Below, piece by piece: positions 1-6,647 of a stretch of DNA of 8,137 nt; within the stretch, counting starts at the first letter, position 1; every line of letters starts with the position of its first letter. Source of the DNA: Calditrichota bacterium (GTDB taxonomy: Bacteria; Calditrichota; Calditrichia; RBG-13-44-9); the NCBI GenBank assembly GCA_024276455.1, contig JAJRXE010000535.1:1-8137 (forward strand), given 5' to 3'. The notes below the pieces were generated by a model that ran no database searches, was not told where the DNA came from, and worked only from the letters and a program-made list of their open reading frames with translations. A program made the position numbers and the translations under genes.

Positions 1-947
1 AGGCGGGAATCGAGGCCATAACCGTCTCTTCGTTTGGCATGGCGCATTATTTTGCCAGCCACGGCTGGAAGGACATTACCGTGGCTTTTCCGGTCAATTT
101 GCGAGAAATGGAAACGCTGCGAGCACTTTCAGAAAAAATTCGGCTGGGTATTCTGGTGGAAGCCTCCGAGGTGGTTGCCCGGTTACAGCCGGAACTTACC
201 GCTCCGGTGGACGCTTGGATAAAAATCGATTGCGGTTACCACCGCAGCGGACTTTCCTGGGAGGCAGAAGAAGACATTGTTGAACTGGCACGTCAGATTG
301 CCGGATCGAAAAATCTGCGCCTGGCGGGCATTTTAACACACGCCGGACACGCCTACCATGCCGAATCCAGGGAAGAGGTGGAGAAGATTTACCATCAGAT
401 GGTGCAACGAATGCAGGCGGTAAAAAAAGCCTTGCGCTTGGCGGGGCTGGGCGGGGTGGAAATTTCCGTCGGCGACACTCCGACCTGTAGTGTGGTGGAA
501 CATTGCGAGGGAGTGGAAGAAATTCGCCCGGGAAATTTTGTGTTTTACGATCTCATGCAGTGGCGAATTGGTGCCTGCAAGCTTAGCGACATTGCCGTGG
601 CGCTGGCCTGTCCGGTGGTGGCCAAACACCCCGAGCGCGGGGAAATGGTGATTTACGGCGGGGCGGTCCATCTGTCTAAAGAGTTTTTTACCGATTCGCA
701 GGGGCGTCCGGTTTACGGTTTGGCTACTCTGCCGGAATCCGGCCAGGCCGTTCTACCCCGGGGCGAAATGCCGGTGGTTGGACTCTCGCAGGAACACGGG
801 ATTGTGCGGGTGCCACCGGAAGATCTCCGTCGCCTGAACGTAGGAGACCTGTTGTTGATTTTTCCGGTTCACTCCTGTTTAACGGTTAATTTAATGGGAG
901 AATATCTGACCCTGGAGGGAAAACGAATTACCACCCTGAAAACCTGA
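1..947 (+). CDS. DSD1-family PLP enzyme (D-serine dehydratase / D-threonine aldolase-like), 5' end cut off by window
   Basis: This is the C-terminal part of a fold-type III PLP enzyme (alanine-racemase-like barrel followed by a D-serine-dehydratase-like domain). The frame is open from base 3 to the left edge and reads AGIEAITVSSFG before the ATG at 39, so that ATG is internal. The family's N-terminal PLP lysine lies outside the window; roughly 50 residues are probably missing. Numbering from the ATG at 39, visible family signatures are DAWIKIDCGYHRSGL, GILTHAGHAYHA, SVGDTPTCS, EIRPGNFVFYD, IYGGAVHLSKE, LSQEHG and, near the C-terminus, PVHSCLTVNL. H278 and C280 in the last motif correspond to the zinc ligands of eukaryotic D-serine dehydratase and D-threonine aldolase. 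Family members dehydrate D-serine or D-threo-3-hydroxyaspartate, or cleave D-threonine; which substrate applies cannot be told. It is first in a + strand run and lies two genes before a serine-racemase-like enzyme. A weak hairpin (946-950/958-962) follows the stop and has no T-tract. Confidence 0.9.
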   Translation, partial: AGIEAITVSSFGMAHYFASHGWKDITVAFPVNLREMETLRALSEKIRLGILVEASEVVARLQPELTAPVDAWIKIDCGYHRSGLSWEAEEDIVELARQIAGSKNLRLAGILTHAGHAYHAESREEVEKIYHQMVQRMQAVKKALRLAGLGGVEISVGDTPTCSVVEHCEGVEEIRPGNFVFYDLMQWRIGACKLSDIAVALACPVVAKHPERGEMVIYGGAVHLSKEFFTDSQGRPVYGLATLPESGQAVLPRGEMPVVGLSQEHGIVRVPPEDLRRLNVGDLLLIFPVHSCLTVNLMGEYLTLEGKRITTLKT

Positions 948-990
948 GGTTCTCAAGACCTCTGGCCAGGTACGAAAAAACGGAGCAGTC

Positions 991-1410
991 ATGCAGGAAA
1001 AACGAAATTTTCTGGTTGAATTGCCTTTCGAGGTAAAAACTTACGACATTGACTTTGCCGGGATTGTGAGCAACATCGTGTATCTTCGCTGGCTGGAAGA
1101 TTTACGATTGGAAATTTTGAAGCGAAAATTCCCTCTGGCGCGGCAATTGGAGCAGGGGATCGCGCCTATTCTGGTGAAAACCACCATCGAATATCGTCGT
1201 CCGATTCGGATGTTTCAGGAGGTGAAAGGAGAGATGTGGATGCGGGATTTGACGGAACGTAAATGGGTGTTGGAAGCCCGCTTCTACGCTGATGGGGAGG
1301 AAACCACTCGGGCAGAGCAAACGGGAGTGTTTGTGAATCTCTCTAGCGGTCGCTCCATCCCCATTCCCGAGAGTTTGCGTTTGAAATTTACGACGGAGGC
1401 AGAAGAATGA
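991..1410 (+). CDS. Hotdog-fold acyl-CoA thioesterase (4HBT/YbgC/FadM-like)
   Basis: The 139-residue protein has the normal length for a single-domain 4-hydroxybenzoyl-CoA thioesterase-type enzyme, which hydrolyses acyl-CoA or acyl-ACP thioesters in the cytoplasm. The N-terminal catalytic signature DxxGxVxNxxY is intact as D21-FAGIVSN-IVY31 followed by LRWLEDLRLE, with D21 as the expected catalytic aspartate. The later part (IEYRRPIRMFQEV, then WVLEARFY and TRAEQTGVFVNL) fits the hotdog beta strands. The ATG at 991 is preceded by GGAG about five bases upstream, which supports this start. The gene begins 43 bases after the DSD1-like gene, and its TGA overlaps the ATG of the next gene in the ATGA tetranucleotide 1407-1410, so the two are probably translationally coupled. 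The acyl substrate is unknown. Nothing in the sequence links thioester hydrolysis directly to the neighbouring PLP enzymes. Confidence 0.88.
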   Translation: MQEKRNFLVELPFEVKTYDIDFAGIVSNIVYLRWLEDLRLEILKRKFPLARQLEQGIAPILVKTTIEYRRPIRMFQEVKGEMWMRDLTERKWVLEARFYADGEETTRAEQTGVFVNLSSGRSIPIPESLRLKFTTEAEE

Positions 1411-2369
1411 AAACGGACCTGCCCGACGGCTTTCCCGATTTCTCCGGAGTGGAAAAGGCGGCGGCCCGCATTCGTTCCCGGGTGCACCGCACGCCGGTGT
1501 TAACTTCCCGCAGTCTGAACGAAATGGCCGGCGCGGAGTTGTTTTTCAAATGCGAGAATTTTCAGAAAGTGGGAGCGTTCAAATTTCGGGGCGCTACCAA
1601 TGCGGTGTTGAGTCTGACGGAGGAAGAAGCCCGGCGGGGCGTGGCAACCCATTCGTCCGGGAATCATGCGGCGGCCCTTTCGCTGGCCGCTCGTAACCGC
1701 GGTATTCCGGCCTACATTGTCATGCCGCGTACCGCCCCGGCCGTGAAAAAGGCGGCCGTAGAAGGCTACGGCGGAAACATTGTTTTTTGCGAGCCCACCC
1801 TGGAAGCACGGGAATCCACCCTCCAAAAAGTGGTAGAAGAAACCGGCGCAGTGTTTATTCACCCGTACAATAATCCCCGGGTGATTTACGGGCAGGGCAC
1901 CGCGGCGCTGGAATTATTGCAGGAAGTACCCAATCTGGAGGCGGTGCTGGCACCGGTGGGTGGCGGCGGATTGCTTAGTGGAACGGCTCTTACGGTGCGG
2001 GCTGTGTCTCCCGAAACGCGGGTGTACGGAGCGGAACCGGCCGGGGCGGACGATGCGTACCGGTCTCTGCATGCCGGCCTGATTATTCCGTCCGTTCATC
2101 CCCGCACCATTGCCGACGGCTTACTCACTTCGCTGGGAAGCCTCACGTTCCCCATTATTCGGGAACTGGTTAACGACATTATTACCGTGGACGATGAGGA
2201 AATCGTCCGCGCTATGCGGCGGGTGTGGGAACGAATGAAAATCATCATCGAGCCTTCTTCGGCCGTTCCGGTGGCCGTCGCCCTGGAAAAAAAACTTCCC
2301 GTGCCCGCCCGGCGAATCGGGATTATTCTCTCGGGCGGCAATGTGGACCTGGAACAGTTGCCCTGGTAA
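1407..2369 (+). CDS. Serine racemase / threonine (hydroxyaspartate) dehydratase-family PLP enzyme
   Basis: This complete 320-residue fold-type II PLP enzyme has no C-terminal ACT regulatory domain, unlike biosynthetic IlvA. The PLP lysine is K59 in GAFKFRGA. The phosphate-binding glycine loop is G185-G188 in VGGGGLLSG. The C-terminal SGGNVDL (S309) contacts the pyridine nitrogen in relatives. Two details resemble recalled mammalian serine racemase more than plain threonine dehydratases. First, S84 in THSSGNH matches the serine that acts as the second catalytic base, where dehydratases usually have SAGNH. Second, E210, A214 and D216 in AEPAGADDAY match its divalent-metal site. Long stretches such as FFKCENFQKVGAFKFRG and VWERMK also match. 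Likely activities are serine racemization, L-serine/L-threonine deamination, or dehydration of L-threo-3-hydroxyaspartate. The start overlaps the thioesterase stop by four bases. A DSD1-like enzyme two genes upstream could act on the D-isomer. Confidence 0.93.
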   Translation: MKTDLPDGFPDFSGVEKAAARIRSRVHRTPVLTSRSLNEMAGAELFFKCENFQKVGAFKFRGATNAVLSLTEEEARRGVATHSSGNHAAALSLAARNRGIPAYIVMPRTAPAVKKAAVEGYGGNIVFCEPTLEARESTLQKVVEETGAVFIHPYNNPRVIYGQGTAALELLQEVPNLEAVLAPVGGGGLLSGTALTVRAVSPETRVYGAEPAGADDAYRSLHAGLIIPSVHPRTIADGLLTSLGSLTFPIIRELVNDIITVDDEEIVRAMRRVWERMKIIIEPSSAVPVAVALEKKLPVPARRIGIILSGGNVDLEQLPW

Positions 2370-2426
2370 AAAGCGCCTGTCGGCTCCAATGAGAAGAGAA
2401 TGGTGAATTTTCTGTAGAAGGAATGC

Positions 2427-3479
2427 ATGGATACATTAACACAGATTGCACTGGGTGCCTCGGTTGGCGAGCTGGTGTTGGGGAAGCAAACTGGCAATCG
2501 CGCGGTGTTGTGGGGCGGAGTGGCCGGAGCCATTCCCGACCTGGATATTCTGGCCCGCCCTTTCATGGATCCCTTGCAGTATCTGGTGTTTCACCGCAGC
2601 CTGACCCATTCGCTTTTGTTTACCCTGTTTCTTTCCCCACTGCTGGGATTTTTAATCGCTCGATTTTACCGGCATGAAGCGGTTACCGCCCGAAATTGGG
2701 CCTGGTTATTCTTCTGGGCGCTGGTTACGCACATTGGATTGGACTGTTTGACCAGTTACGGCACGCAGGTATTCTGGCCGTTTAGTCATTACCGGGTGGC
2801 TTTCAGCACCATTTTTGTCATCGATCCGCTCTATTCCGTTCCGCTGGGACTCAGTGTTGTTATTTTGCTGTTGCTACGGCGGAATACTCAAGCACGCAGG
2901 TGGGTGCACGCATTGGGATTGTGGGGCAGCACCGCTTATTTGATGCTCACGGTGTTTTTTAAATTTCAGGCGACGACCGCGTTTTCCCGGGCATTGGAGG
3001 AACAGGCTCTGCCGGTGCTACGTTTGCAGACGTTTCCCACAGCGCTAAATAGCTTACTCTGGCGGGGTGTTGCCGAAACCACCGGCGGGTACTACGAGGG
3101 GCTCTATTCTCTGTTCGATTCAGACCAGCCCATTCGCTTTACCTTCGTACCAGCTAATCACCATCTGATCGAACCCTATCGTCAACAACCGGCATTACGG
3201 CGTTTGATTTATTTTTCGCAGGGATTTTACGCGGTGCAAAAAACCTCCGATGGATTTGTGGTGAATGATCTGCGTTACGGGCGGGTGGATTTGGGATTGC
3301 TGGGCGGTCACGATTACATTTTTTCTTTCCGTTTTACTCTAATCCTGCAGAAAGGGGAAATGGTGTTGCGCTACCGGCGATTGTCGCCCTTTTCGCGTAT
3401 TCGCCCCGAATTGTTGAAACTGTTCTGGAAACGTCTGCAAGGTCGGCGGGTGGGGGTGTCGCCGGTGCCGCAAAATTAA
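2427..3479 (+). CDS. YdjM/DUF457-family membrane-bound metal-dependent hydrolase-like protein
   Basis: This 350-residue inner-membrane protein has the start typical of the YdjM (DUF457) family, MDTLTQIALGASVGE. Conserved polar motifs follow: G34-AIPDLD40, H56-RSLTHS62, H102-xxx-D106 in THIGLDCLTSYG, and VIDPLYS around 131-137. The histidines and aspartates are why the family is annotated as metal-dependent hydrolases. No reaction is firmly established for most members. Hydrophobic segments lie at about 63-81, 92-110, 135-151 and 160-182. The C-terminal half (about 183-350) is soluble-looking and more variable. The AAGGA about six bases before the ATG at 2427 supports the start. It begins 57 bases after the racemase-like gene on the same strand, so it may share that transcript. 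Its TAA overlaps the stop of the convergent acyltransferase gene. The function is not known from sequence. Confidence 0.88.
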   Translation: MDTLTQIALGASVGELVLGKQTGNRAVLWGGVAGAIPDLDILARPFMDPLQYLVFHRSLTHSLLFTLFLSPLLGFLIARFYRHEAVTARNWAWLFFWALVTHIGLDCLTSYGTQVFWPFSHYRVAFSTIFVIDPLYSVPLGLSVVILLLLRRNTQARRWVHALGLWGSTAYLMLTVFFKFQATTAFSRALEEQALPVLRLQTFPTALNSLLWRGVAETTGGYYEGLYSLFDSDQPIRFTFVPANHHLIEPYRQQPALRRLIYFSQGFYAVQKTSDGFVVNDLRYGRVDLGLLGGHDYIFSFRFTLILQKGEMVLRYRRLSPFSRIRPELLKLFWKRLQGRRVGVSPVPQN

Positions 3480-4411
3480 GAATCCCCGGAAGTGTCCGGT
3501 TCGCCAAGCTCTGCCCTGTCCTGCTGAAGCAGCTGATCGATGAGCTCGTCTTTTTCCATCCAGAGGCGGTGTAACCATTCTTCGAACCATTGACGGTTTT
3601 CCAGATCGTTTTCCATCCGATTGTCAATGGCTTCTCGGGGAACTTCCAGTTTACGCATTCGCACGTGCACCCGCCGAACTTTCCCGGAAAGAAAATCCCA
3701 CAGGGTAGGTTTTGTGGGCCAATAGACGATTGTCGTGTCCAAAATGGCTTCAATTTGGGACCCCAGCACCGCCAGTACCTGGGCAATGCCGCCGGGTTTG
3801 GGCTTTAGTAAGTGGCGGTAAGGGGGGTTTTGGCGCCGATACTTGGCTTCGGTAAAACGGGTCCCTTCCAAAAAAATGATGATGGAAATCGGCCGTCCCC
3901 GGAATTTTTCACAAAATTGGCGAATGGTTTTTAGGTCTTTGCCCTTCAGAGCAGGATTTTTTTGAATAGCTTCCGGGGAATAACGTTTTAAAAACGGGAA
4001 CTCCAGTCCCCAAACCGAAAGCCCCACAAAAGGCACCCAGATCAGCTCTTGCTTCAAAAAATATCGGATCAGAGGTACCCGGCGGTGATAAAAGCGTTGA
4101 ACCACCAGAATGTCCGTCCAGGTGCGATGGTTTCCAATGATGAGGTAGGTTTTCTTCGAATCCAGCCCTTCCGGGGGAGTGAAATCCCATTCAATATTGA
4201 GAAGAAGATTTTCAATGAGAATGCTAACATCGTTCCAGAACCAGGCAAATTCCGCCATCAGTCGGTCCCAGAAATGTTTTACCCGCCGGGAAGGAGAAAG
4301 CAGTTTAAAAATGGTGAAAAAATGAATTGGCAGCCCGCAAACCATGCTGTTGAGAACATAAAGCGTAAAGGCGAGACTTCCTCGGATTGTGGAAATTAAT
4401 TTTGCGACCAT
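3476..4411 (-). CDS. 1-acylglycerol-3-phosphate acyltransferase-like protein (PlsC superfamily, YihG/LCLAT1 type)
   Basis: The 311-residue protein belongs to the glycerolipid acyltransferase family. These enzymes transfer an acyl chain from acyl-CoA or acyl-ACP to a lysophospholipid, typically lysophosphatidic acid, at the inner membrane. Motif I, NHxxxxD, is N94-HRTWTD100, with the H95/D100 catalytic pair. Motif III is the substrate-binding E182-GTR185 in FLEGTRFTEAKY. The intervening KQELIWVPFVG stretch is motif II-like. The sequence YRHLLKPKPGGIAQVLAVLG after EGTR is characteristic of E. coli YihG and eukaryotic LCLAT1-like members rather than the short PlsC. An N-terminal hydrophobic segment (about residues 13-38) should anchor it. 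The ATG at 4411 has GGAAG about four bases upstream. It is transcribed toward the YdjM-like gene and shares four bases (TTAA) with it at the stops. The next gene upstream on its strand is malQ, about 400 bases away, so it probably has its own promoter, which I could not place with confidence. Confidence 0.9.
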   Translation of the reverse strand: MVAKLISTIRGSLAFTLYVLNSMVCGLPIHFFTIFKLLSPSRRVKHFWDRLMAEFAWFWNDVSILIENLLLNIEWDFTPPEGLDSKKTYLIIGNHRTWTDILVVQRFYHRRVPLIRYFLKQELIWVPFVGLSVWGLEFPFLKRYSPEAIQKNPALKGKDLKTIRQFCEKFRGRPISIIIFLEGTRFTEAKYRRQNPPYRHLLKPKPGGIAQVLAVLGSQIEAILDTTIVYWPTKPTLWDFLSGKVRRVHVRMRKLEVPREAIDNRMENDLENRQWFEEWLHRLWMEKDELIDQLLQQDRAELGEPDTSGDS

Positions 4412-4818
4412 TTGCTTCCGGTTAATAGTTAATTTGGTTCAGAAAATGTTTTTAACAACGAATGTTCACTGCCCGTGAAACAATCAAATAAAAAGTAAAT
4501 TTGGGATTTAAACAATCAGAAATTTTAAAATAATTCTTTCTGCGAATTACGAAGGTTCAATACCGGGTTCGCGAAATTTAATTAAGCTTATTCCCCTTCC
4601 AGACTGAGGGAAAAAAACAGGTGTTTAGGAGGAATCAGGTTCCGTTCCACAATGACGCGAAATAAATGTTCTCAATTTGTTTGGTTCTTGTTTTAACTGA
4701 CGTAATGGGTCAAAATAACAAATTCAACCCCGGATTCCGTGAACGTTAAACAAAATCTACTTAAAAATTGTGAATTGTCTTCTCATGTTAAGCCGAACTT
4801 CCCCGGCTAAAAGATACT
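4412..4818. other. AT-rich intergenic gap with no credible gene
   Basis: This stretch separates the acyltransferase start from the malQ stop, both on the - strand. It should hold the acyltransferase promoter and the malQ transcript end. I see only weak elements. One is a TTCAC/GTGAA inverted repeat (4465-4469/4475-4479). Another is the 8-base palindrome TTCGCGAA (4568-4575). A third is an AGGAGG at 4627-4632 on the + strand with no start codon at a useful distance. A short 27-codon frame at 4666-4749 has a hydrophobic start but no ribosome-binding site. No RNA gene or clear promoter was recognised. Confidence 0.6.
4791..4808 (-). terminator. Weak hairpin after malQ, possible terminator
   Basis: A 5-bp stem, AGCCG (4791-4795) with CGGCT (4804-4808), and an 8-base loop lies about 10 bases beyond the malQ stop codon. 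No T-tract follows on the - strand, so intrinsic termination here is doubtful. I list it because no better 3' signal for malQ is visible. Confidence 0.25.
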
Positions 4819-6321
4819 TTAGTACCGTCCGTAAAGCTCGGTAATTTCGCGCAGTTTATGAATGACTTCCTGGTTGAGTTGTTCGGCAGACAAACGCCAT
4901 TCCCAGTTCCCCTCGGTGCTGGAGGGACGGTTCATGCGGGCTTCCGCACCCAGCCCCAGCACGTCCTGAATGGGTAGAATCACCATATTGGCCACCGACA
5001 TCATGGCCAGGCGCACCAGTTCGTCAGAAACTTCTTCCGCTGTGATTTCCCGACCCAGGTATTTAAAGAGCCACTGTTTTTCTTCCTCCGTAGCGTCTTG
5101 TTCAAACCAGCCCCGGGCGGTGTTGTTGTCGTGCGTGCCGGTGTAAACCACGCAGTTTTCAATATGATTGTGCGGCGCGTAGGGATGGTTGGGCAAATTT
5201 TGGTTAAAAGCGAACATAAGCAGGCGCATTCCGGGAAATTCAAATTCATGAATGAGCTCGCGCACATCCGGGGTAATAACGCCTAAATCTTCCGCAATGA
5301 TGGGCAGGTTAGGAAAACGCCGTAATAACGTTTTAAAGAAATCGATTCCGGGGGAGTTGACCCAGCGGCCGTTGATGGCGGTGGTTTCGCTGGCCGGCAC
5401 TTCCCAGTAGGCAGCGAATCCCCGAAAGTGGTCCACCCGAATAAAATCGAAATATTTCAGGTTGTGCTCGATTCGTTTGATCCACCAGCGGTAACCGGTG
5501 CCCTGCATGGCATCCCAGCGATACACCGGATTTCCCCAGAGTTGGCCGGTCTCGCTGAAATAATCCGGGGGAACACCTGCCACATGGGTGGGCTTTTTGT
5601 TCTCGTCCAATTTAAAGAGTTCGGGATTTGTCCAGACATCGGCACTATCGTAACTGATGTAAAAAGGCACATCCCCAATAATTTGAATTCCGTTCTGATT
5701 GCAATAGTGTTTCAATTCTGTCCATTGCTTGAAAAAAATGTATTGGAGAAATTTTTCTTTCTCGATTTCCCGGGTAAGGCGCTGCCGAACCGAATTGAGC
5801 GCCTCTTCCTGTTTGTCTCGCAGCGATTCCGGCCAGTCGCTCCAGACTTTGCCGTGGTAATGGTTTTTCAGGGCAATAAAAAGGGCGTAATCGTCCAGCC
5901 ATTCTTCCGACTCTTCGCAGAATTTGTCAAATTCAAAATCGCATTCATTCTTTTTAAATTGAGCGAAAGCTTTATTGAAAATTTGATTTTTATATTCCAG
6001 CACAGCCGGATAATTTACTCGCTGGGGAGGAAATGGGGTCACCTCTTCCAGATCGCTTTTTTCTAAAAAACCTTCCCGGTAGAGGAGCTCCGGACTAATG
6101 AGAAGTTTGTTGCCAGCAAAAGCCGAAAAGCTGCTGTAAGGGGAATTTCCGCCGCTGATCGGATCAGTGGGATTCAAGGGGAGAACTTGCCAGAAACTTT
6201 GAGCAGTTTGGGAAAGAAAATCCGCAAATTGGTACGCTGCCGGTCCCAAATCTCCAATCCCGAATTTTGAGGGTAACGAGGTAATGTGTAGCAAAATACC
6301 GCTTCCGCGCCTTCGAATCAT
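4819..6321 (-). CDS. malQ: 4-alpha-glucanotransferase (amylomaltase, GH77)
   Basis: The complete 500-residue enzyme has the length of the compact bacterial amylomaltases such as that of Thermus. It acts in the cytoplasm on maltodextrins and glycogen-derived glucans, cutting an alpha-1,4 bond and moving the glucan to another chain. GH77 landmarks appear in order: SGGNSPYSSFSAFAGN (57-71), IIGDVPFYISYDSADVW (214-230), nucleophile D297 in FIRVDHFRGF, acid/base E344 in IIAEDLG, and transition-state-stabilising D398 in YTGTHDNNTARGWF. The C-terminal block is PIQDVLGLGAEARMN (450-464) then GNWEWR (471-476). All catalytic residues are present. The ATG at 6321 has GGAG about 10 bases upstream, and MIRRRGSGILLHITSLPS is the normal GH77 N-terminus. 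No other maltose or glycogen gene is in the window, and it appears to be transcribed alone from a promoter at 6361-6389. Confidence 0.97.
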   Translation of the reverse strand: MIRRRGSGILLHITSLPSKFGIGDLGPAAYQFADFLSQTAQSFWQVLPLNPTDPISGGNSPYSSFSAFAGNKLLISPELLYREGFLEKSDLEEVTPFPPQRVNYPAVLEYKNQIFNKAFAQFKKNECDFEFDKFCEESEEWLDDYALFIALKNHYHGKVWSDWPESLRDKQEEALNSVRQRLTREIEKEKFLQYIFFKQWTELKHYCNQNGIQIIGDVPFYISYDSADVWTNPELFKLDENKKPTHVAGVPPDYFSETGQLWGNPVYRWDAMQGTGYRWWIKRIEHNLKYFDFIRVDHFRGFAAYWEVPASETTAINGRWVNSPGIDFFKTLLRRFPNLPIIAEDLGVITPDVRELIHEFEFPGMRLLMFAFNQNLPNHPYAPHNHIENCVVYTGTHDNNTARGWFEQDATEEEKQWLFKYLGREITAEEVSDELVRLAMMSVANMVILPIQDVLGLGAEARMNRPSSTEGNWEWRLSAEQLNQEVIHKLREITELYGRY

Positions 6322-6347
6322 CTCTTTTTCTCCGTTTTAACTGGTGA

Positions 6348-6359
6348 CCATGTTCATGG
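6348..6359. promoter_or_regulatory. Palindrome over the predicted malQ transcription start (possible operator)
   Basis: CCATG and CATGG form a 5-bp inverted repeat with a 2-base centre, lying directly downstream of the malQ -10 box and spanning the predicted start site. A repressor binding here would block transcription, so it is a plausible operator. It is short, however, and could be chance. Confidence 0.3.
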
Positions 6360-6360
6360 A

Positions 6361-6389
6361 ATTATAATAAGACAATGAGTGAGAATCAA
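6361..6389 (-). promoter_or_regulatory. Predicted sigma-70-like promoter of malQ
   Basis: On the - strand a TTGATT -35-like box (6384-6389) is followed after exactly 17 bases by a perfect TATAAT -10 box (6361-6366). Transcription would start near 6354, giving a short leader of about 30 bases before the malQ ATG. The -10 box matches the consensus in all six positions and the -35 in four. The spacing is optimal for housekeeping-type sigma factors. This is a prediction from sequence only. Confidence 0.6.
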
Positions 6390-6410
6390 TTAGTAACTCT
6401 AAAATTTATT

Positions 6411-6429
6411 ACGCTTTTCCTTGAAGCGT
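6411..6429 (-). terminator. Hairpin between the tRNA-Asp-like cluster and the malQ promoter, possible terminator
   Basis: Six-base arms ACGCTT (6411-6416) and AAGCGT (6424-6429) flank a 7-base loop. On the - strand the hairpin is followed by an A/T-rich but not pure T stretch (AATAAATTTT). It lies just upstream of the malQ promoter and could stop read-through from the tRNA region. The evidence is moderate to weak. Confidence 0.35.
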
Positions 6430-6506
6430 TTAATATCTGGAAAATAAAGAGTTGAAAGGAAATGTCTGGTGCCTCTTGTCCTGCAGTAGCTTCCGTCTAT
6501 TTGGGA

Positions 6507-6522
6507 AAAGGGATTCCCCTTT
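6507..6522 (-). terminator. Degenerate terminator-like hairpin after the second tRNA-like copy
   Basis: AAAGGG (6507-6512) and CCCTTT (6517-6522) pair around a 4-base loop, 6 bases beyond the 3' end of the degenerate tRNA-Asp-like copy at 6529-6595. The real tRNA is followed at the same position by its strong terminator, and the sequence between tRNA end and hairpin is nearly the same (CTCAA). This hairpin therefore looks like the decayed duplicate of that terminator. Its downstream T-run is short and interrupted by C. Confidence 0.45.
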
Positions 6523-6528
6523 GTTGAG

Positions 6529-6595
6529 CGGGGCCGATCCCAGGACTTCGGGAAACTCGCGACCTTCCCGAGTGATCGGGACGTACTACCCAACC
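6529..6595 (-). pseudogene. Degenerate tRNA-Asp-like copy (3' part preserved)
   Basis: Read on the - strand, this segment keeps the 3' end of the neighbouring tRNA-Asp exactly (GGCCCCGCTCAA, including discriminator G and flank). It also keeps the variable/T-arm block AGGTCGCGAGTT and a D-loop-like GGTTGGGTAGTACG (10 of 14 bases match). The 5' acceptor strand is lost, the T-arm is disrupted by TCCCGA, and the anticodon arm is replaced by TCCCGA-TCAC-TCGGGA. It cannot fold as a normal tRNA and has no Asp anticodon loop. It lies about 50 bases downstream of the intact gene on the same strand. I infer a duplicated and decayed tRNA-Asp, or a member of a tRNA-derived repeat family. Confidence 0.65.
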
Positions 6596-6604
6596 GGAAG
6601 TGCG

Positions 6605-6639
6605 TGAAAAAGAAAAAGGGGAGCAGATTTACTCCCCTT
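6605..6639 (-). terminator. Rho-independent terminator of tRNA-Asp
   Basis: On the - strand a perfect 8-bp stem, AAGGGGAG/CTCCCCTT (6632-6639 with 6616-6623), with an 8-base loop is followed by a T-rich tract TTTCTTTTTC. It begins about 9 bases after the discriminator base of tRNA-Asp, which is the expected place for its transcript end. Confidence 0.87.
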
Positions 6640-6647
6640 CTATTGAG

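Noticed and set aside
39..41. ATG at 39 as the start of the DSD1-like gene
   Set aside because: The frame stays open to the left edge with family-like sequence before it, and the N-terminal PLP-lysine region is missing, so the gene begins outside the window.
946..962. Terminator after the DSD1-like gene
   Set aside because: The GAGGT/ACCTC stem is only 5 bp and has no T-tract, and the next gene follows closely on the same strand.
3334..3786. 150-codon - strand frame across the YdjM/acyltransferase junction
   Set aside because: It overlaps both well-supported genes in another frame and shows no domain-like sequence.
4666..4749. 27-codon + strand frame with a hydrophobic N-terminus
   Set aside because: It is too short to support, has no ribosome-binding site nearby (AGGAGG is over 30 bases upstream), and lies in AT-rich sequence where such frames arise by chance.
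5428..6066. 212-codon open frame on the + strand within malQ
   Set aside because: It is wholly antisense to a malQ with all GH77 motifs intact, and its translation resembles no family I recognise.
6399..6593. 64-codon - strand frame
   Set aside because: It overlaps the tRNA-like remnant and hairpins, and its translation is explained by that noncoding sequence.
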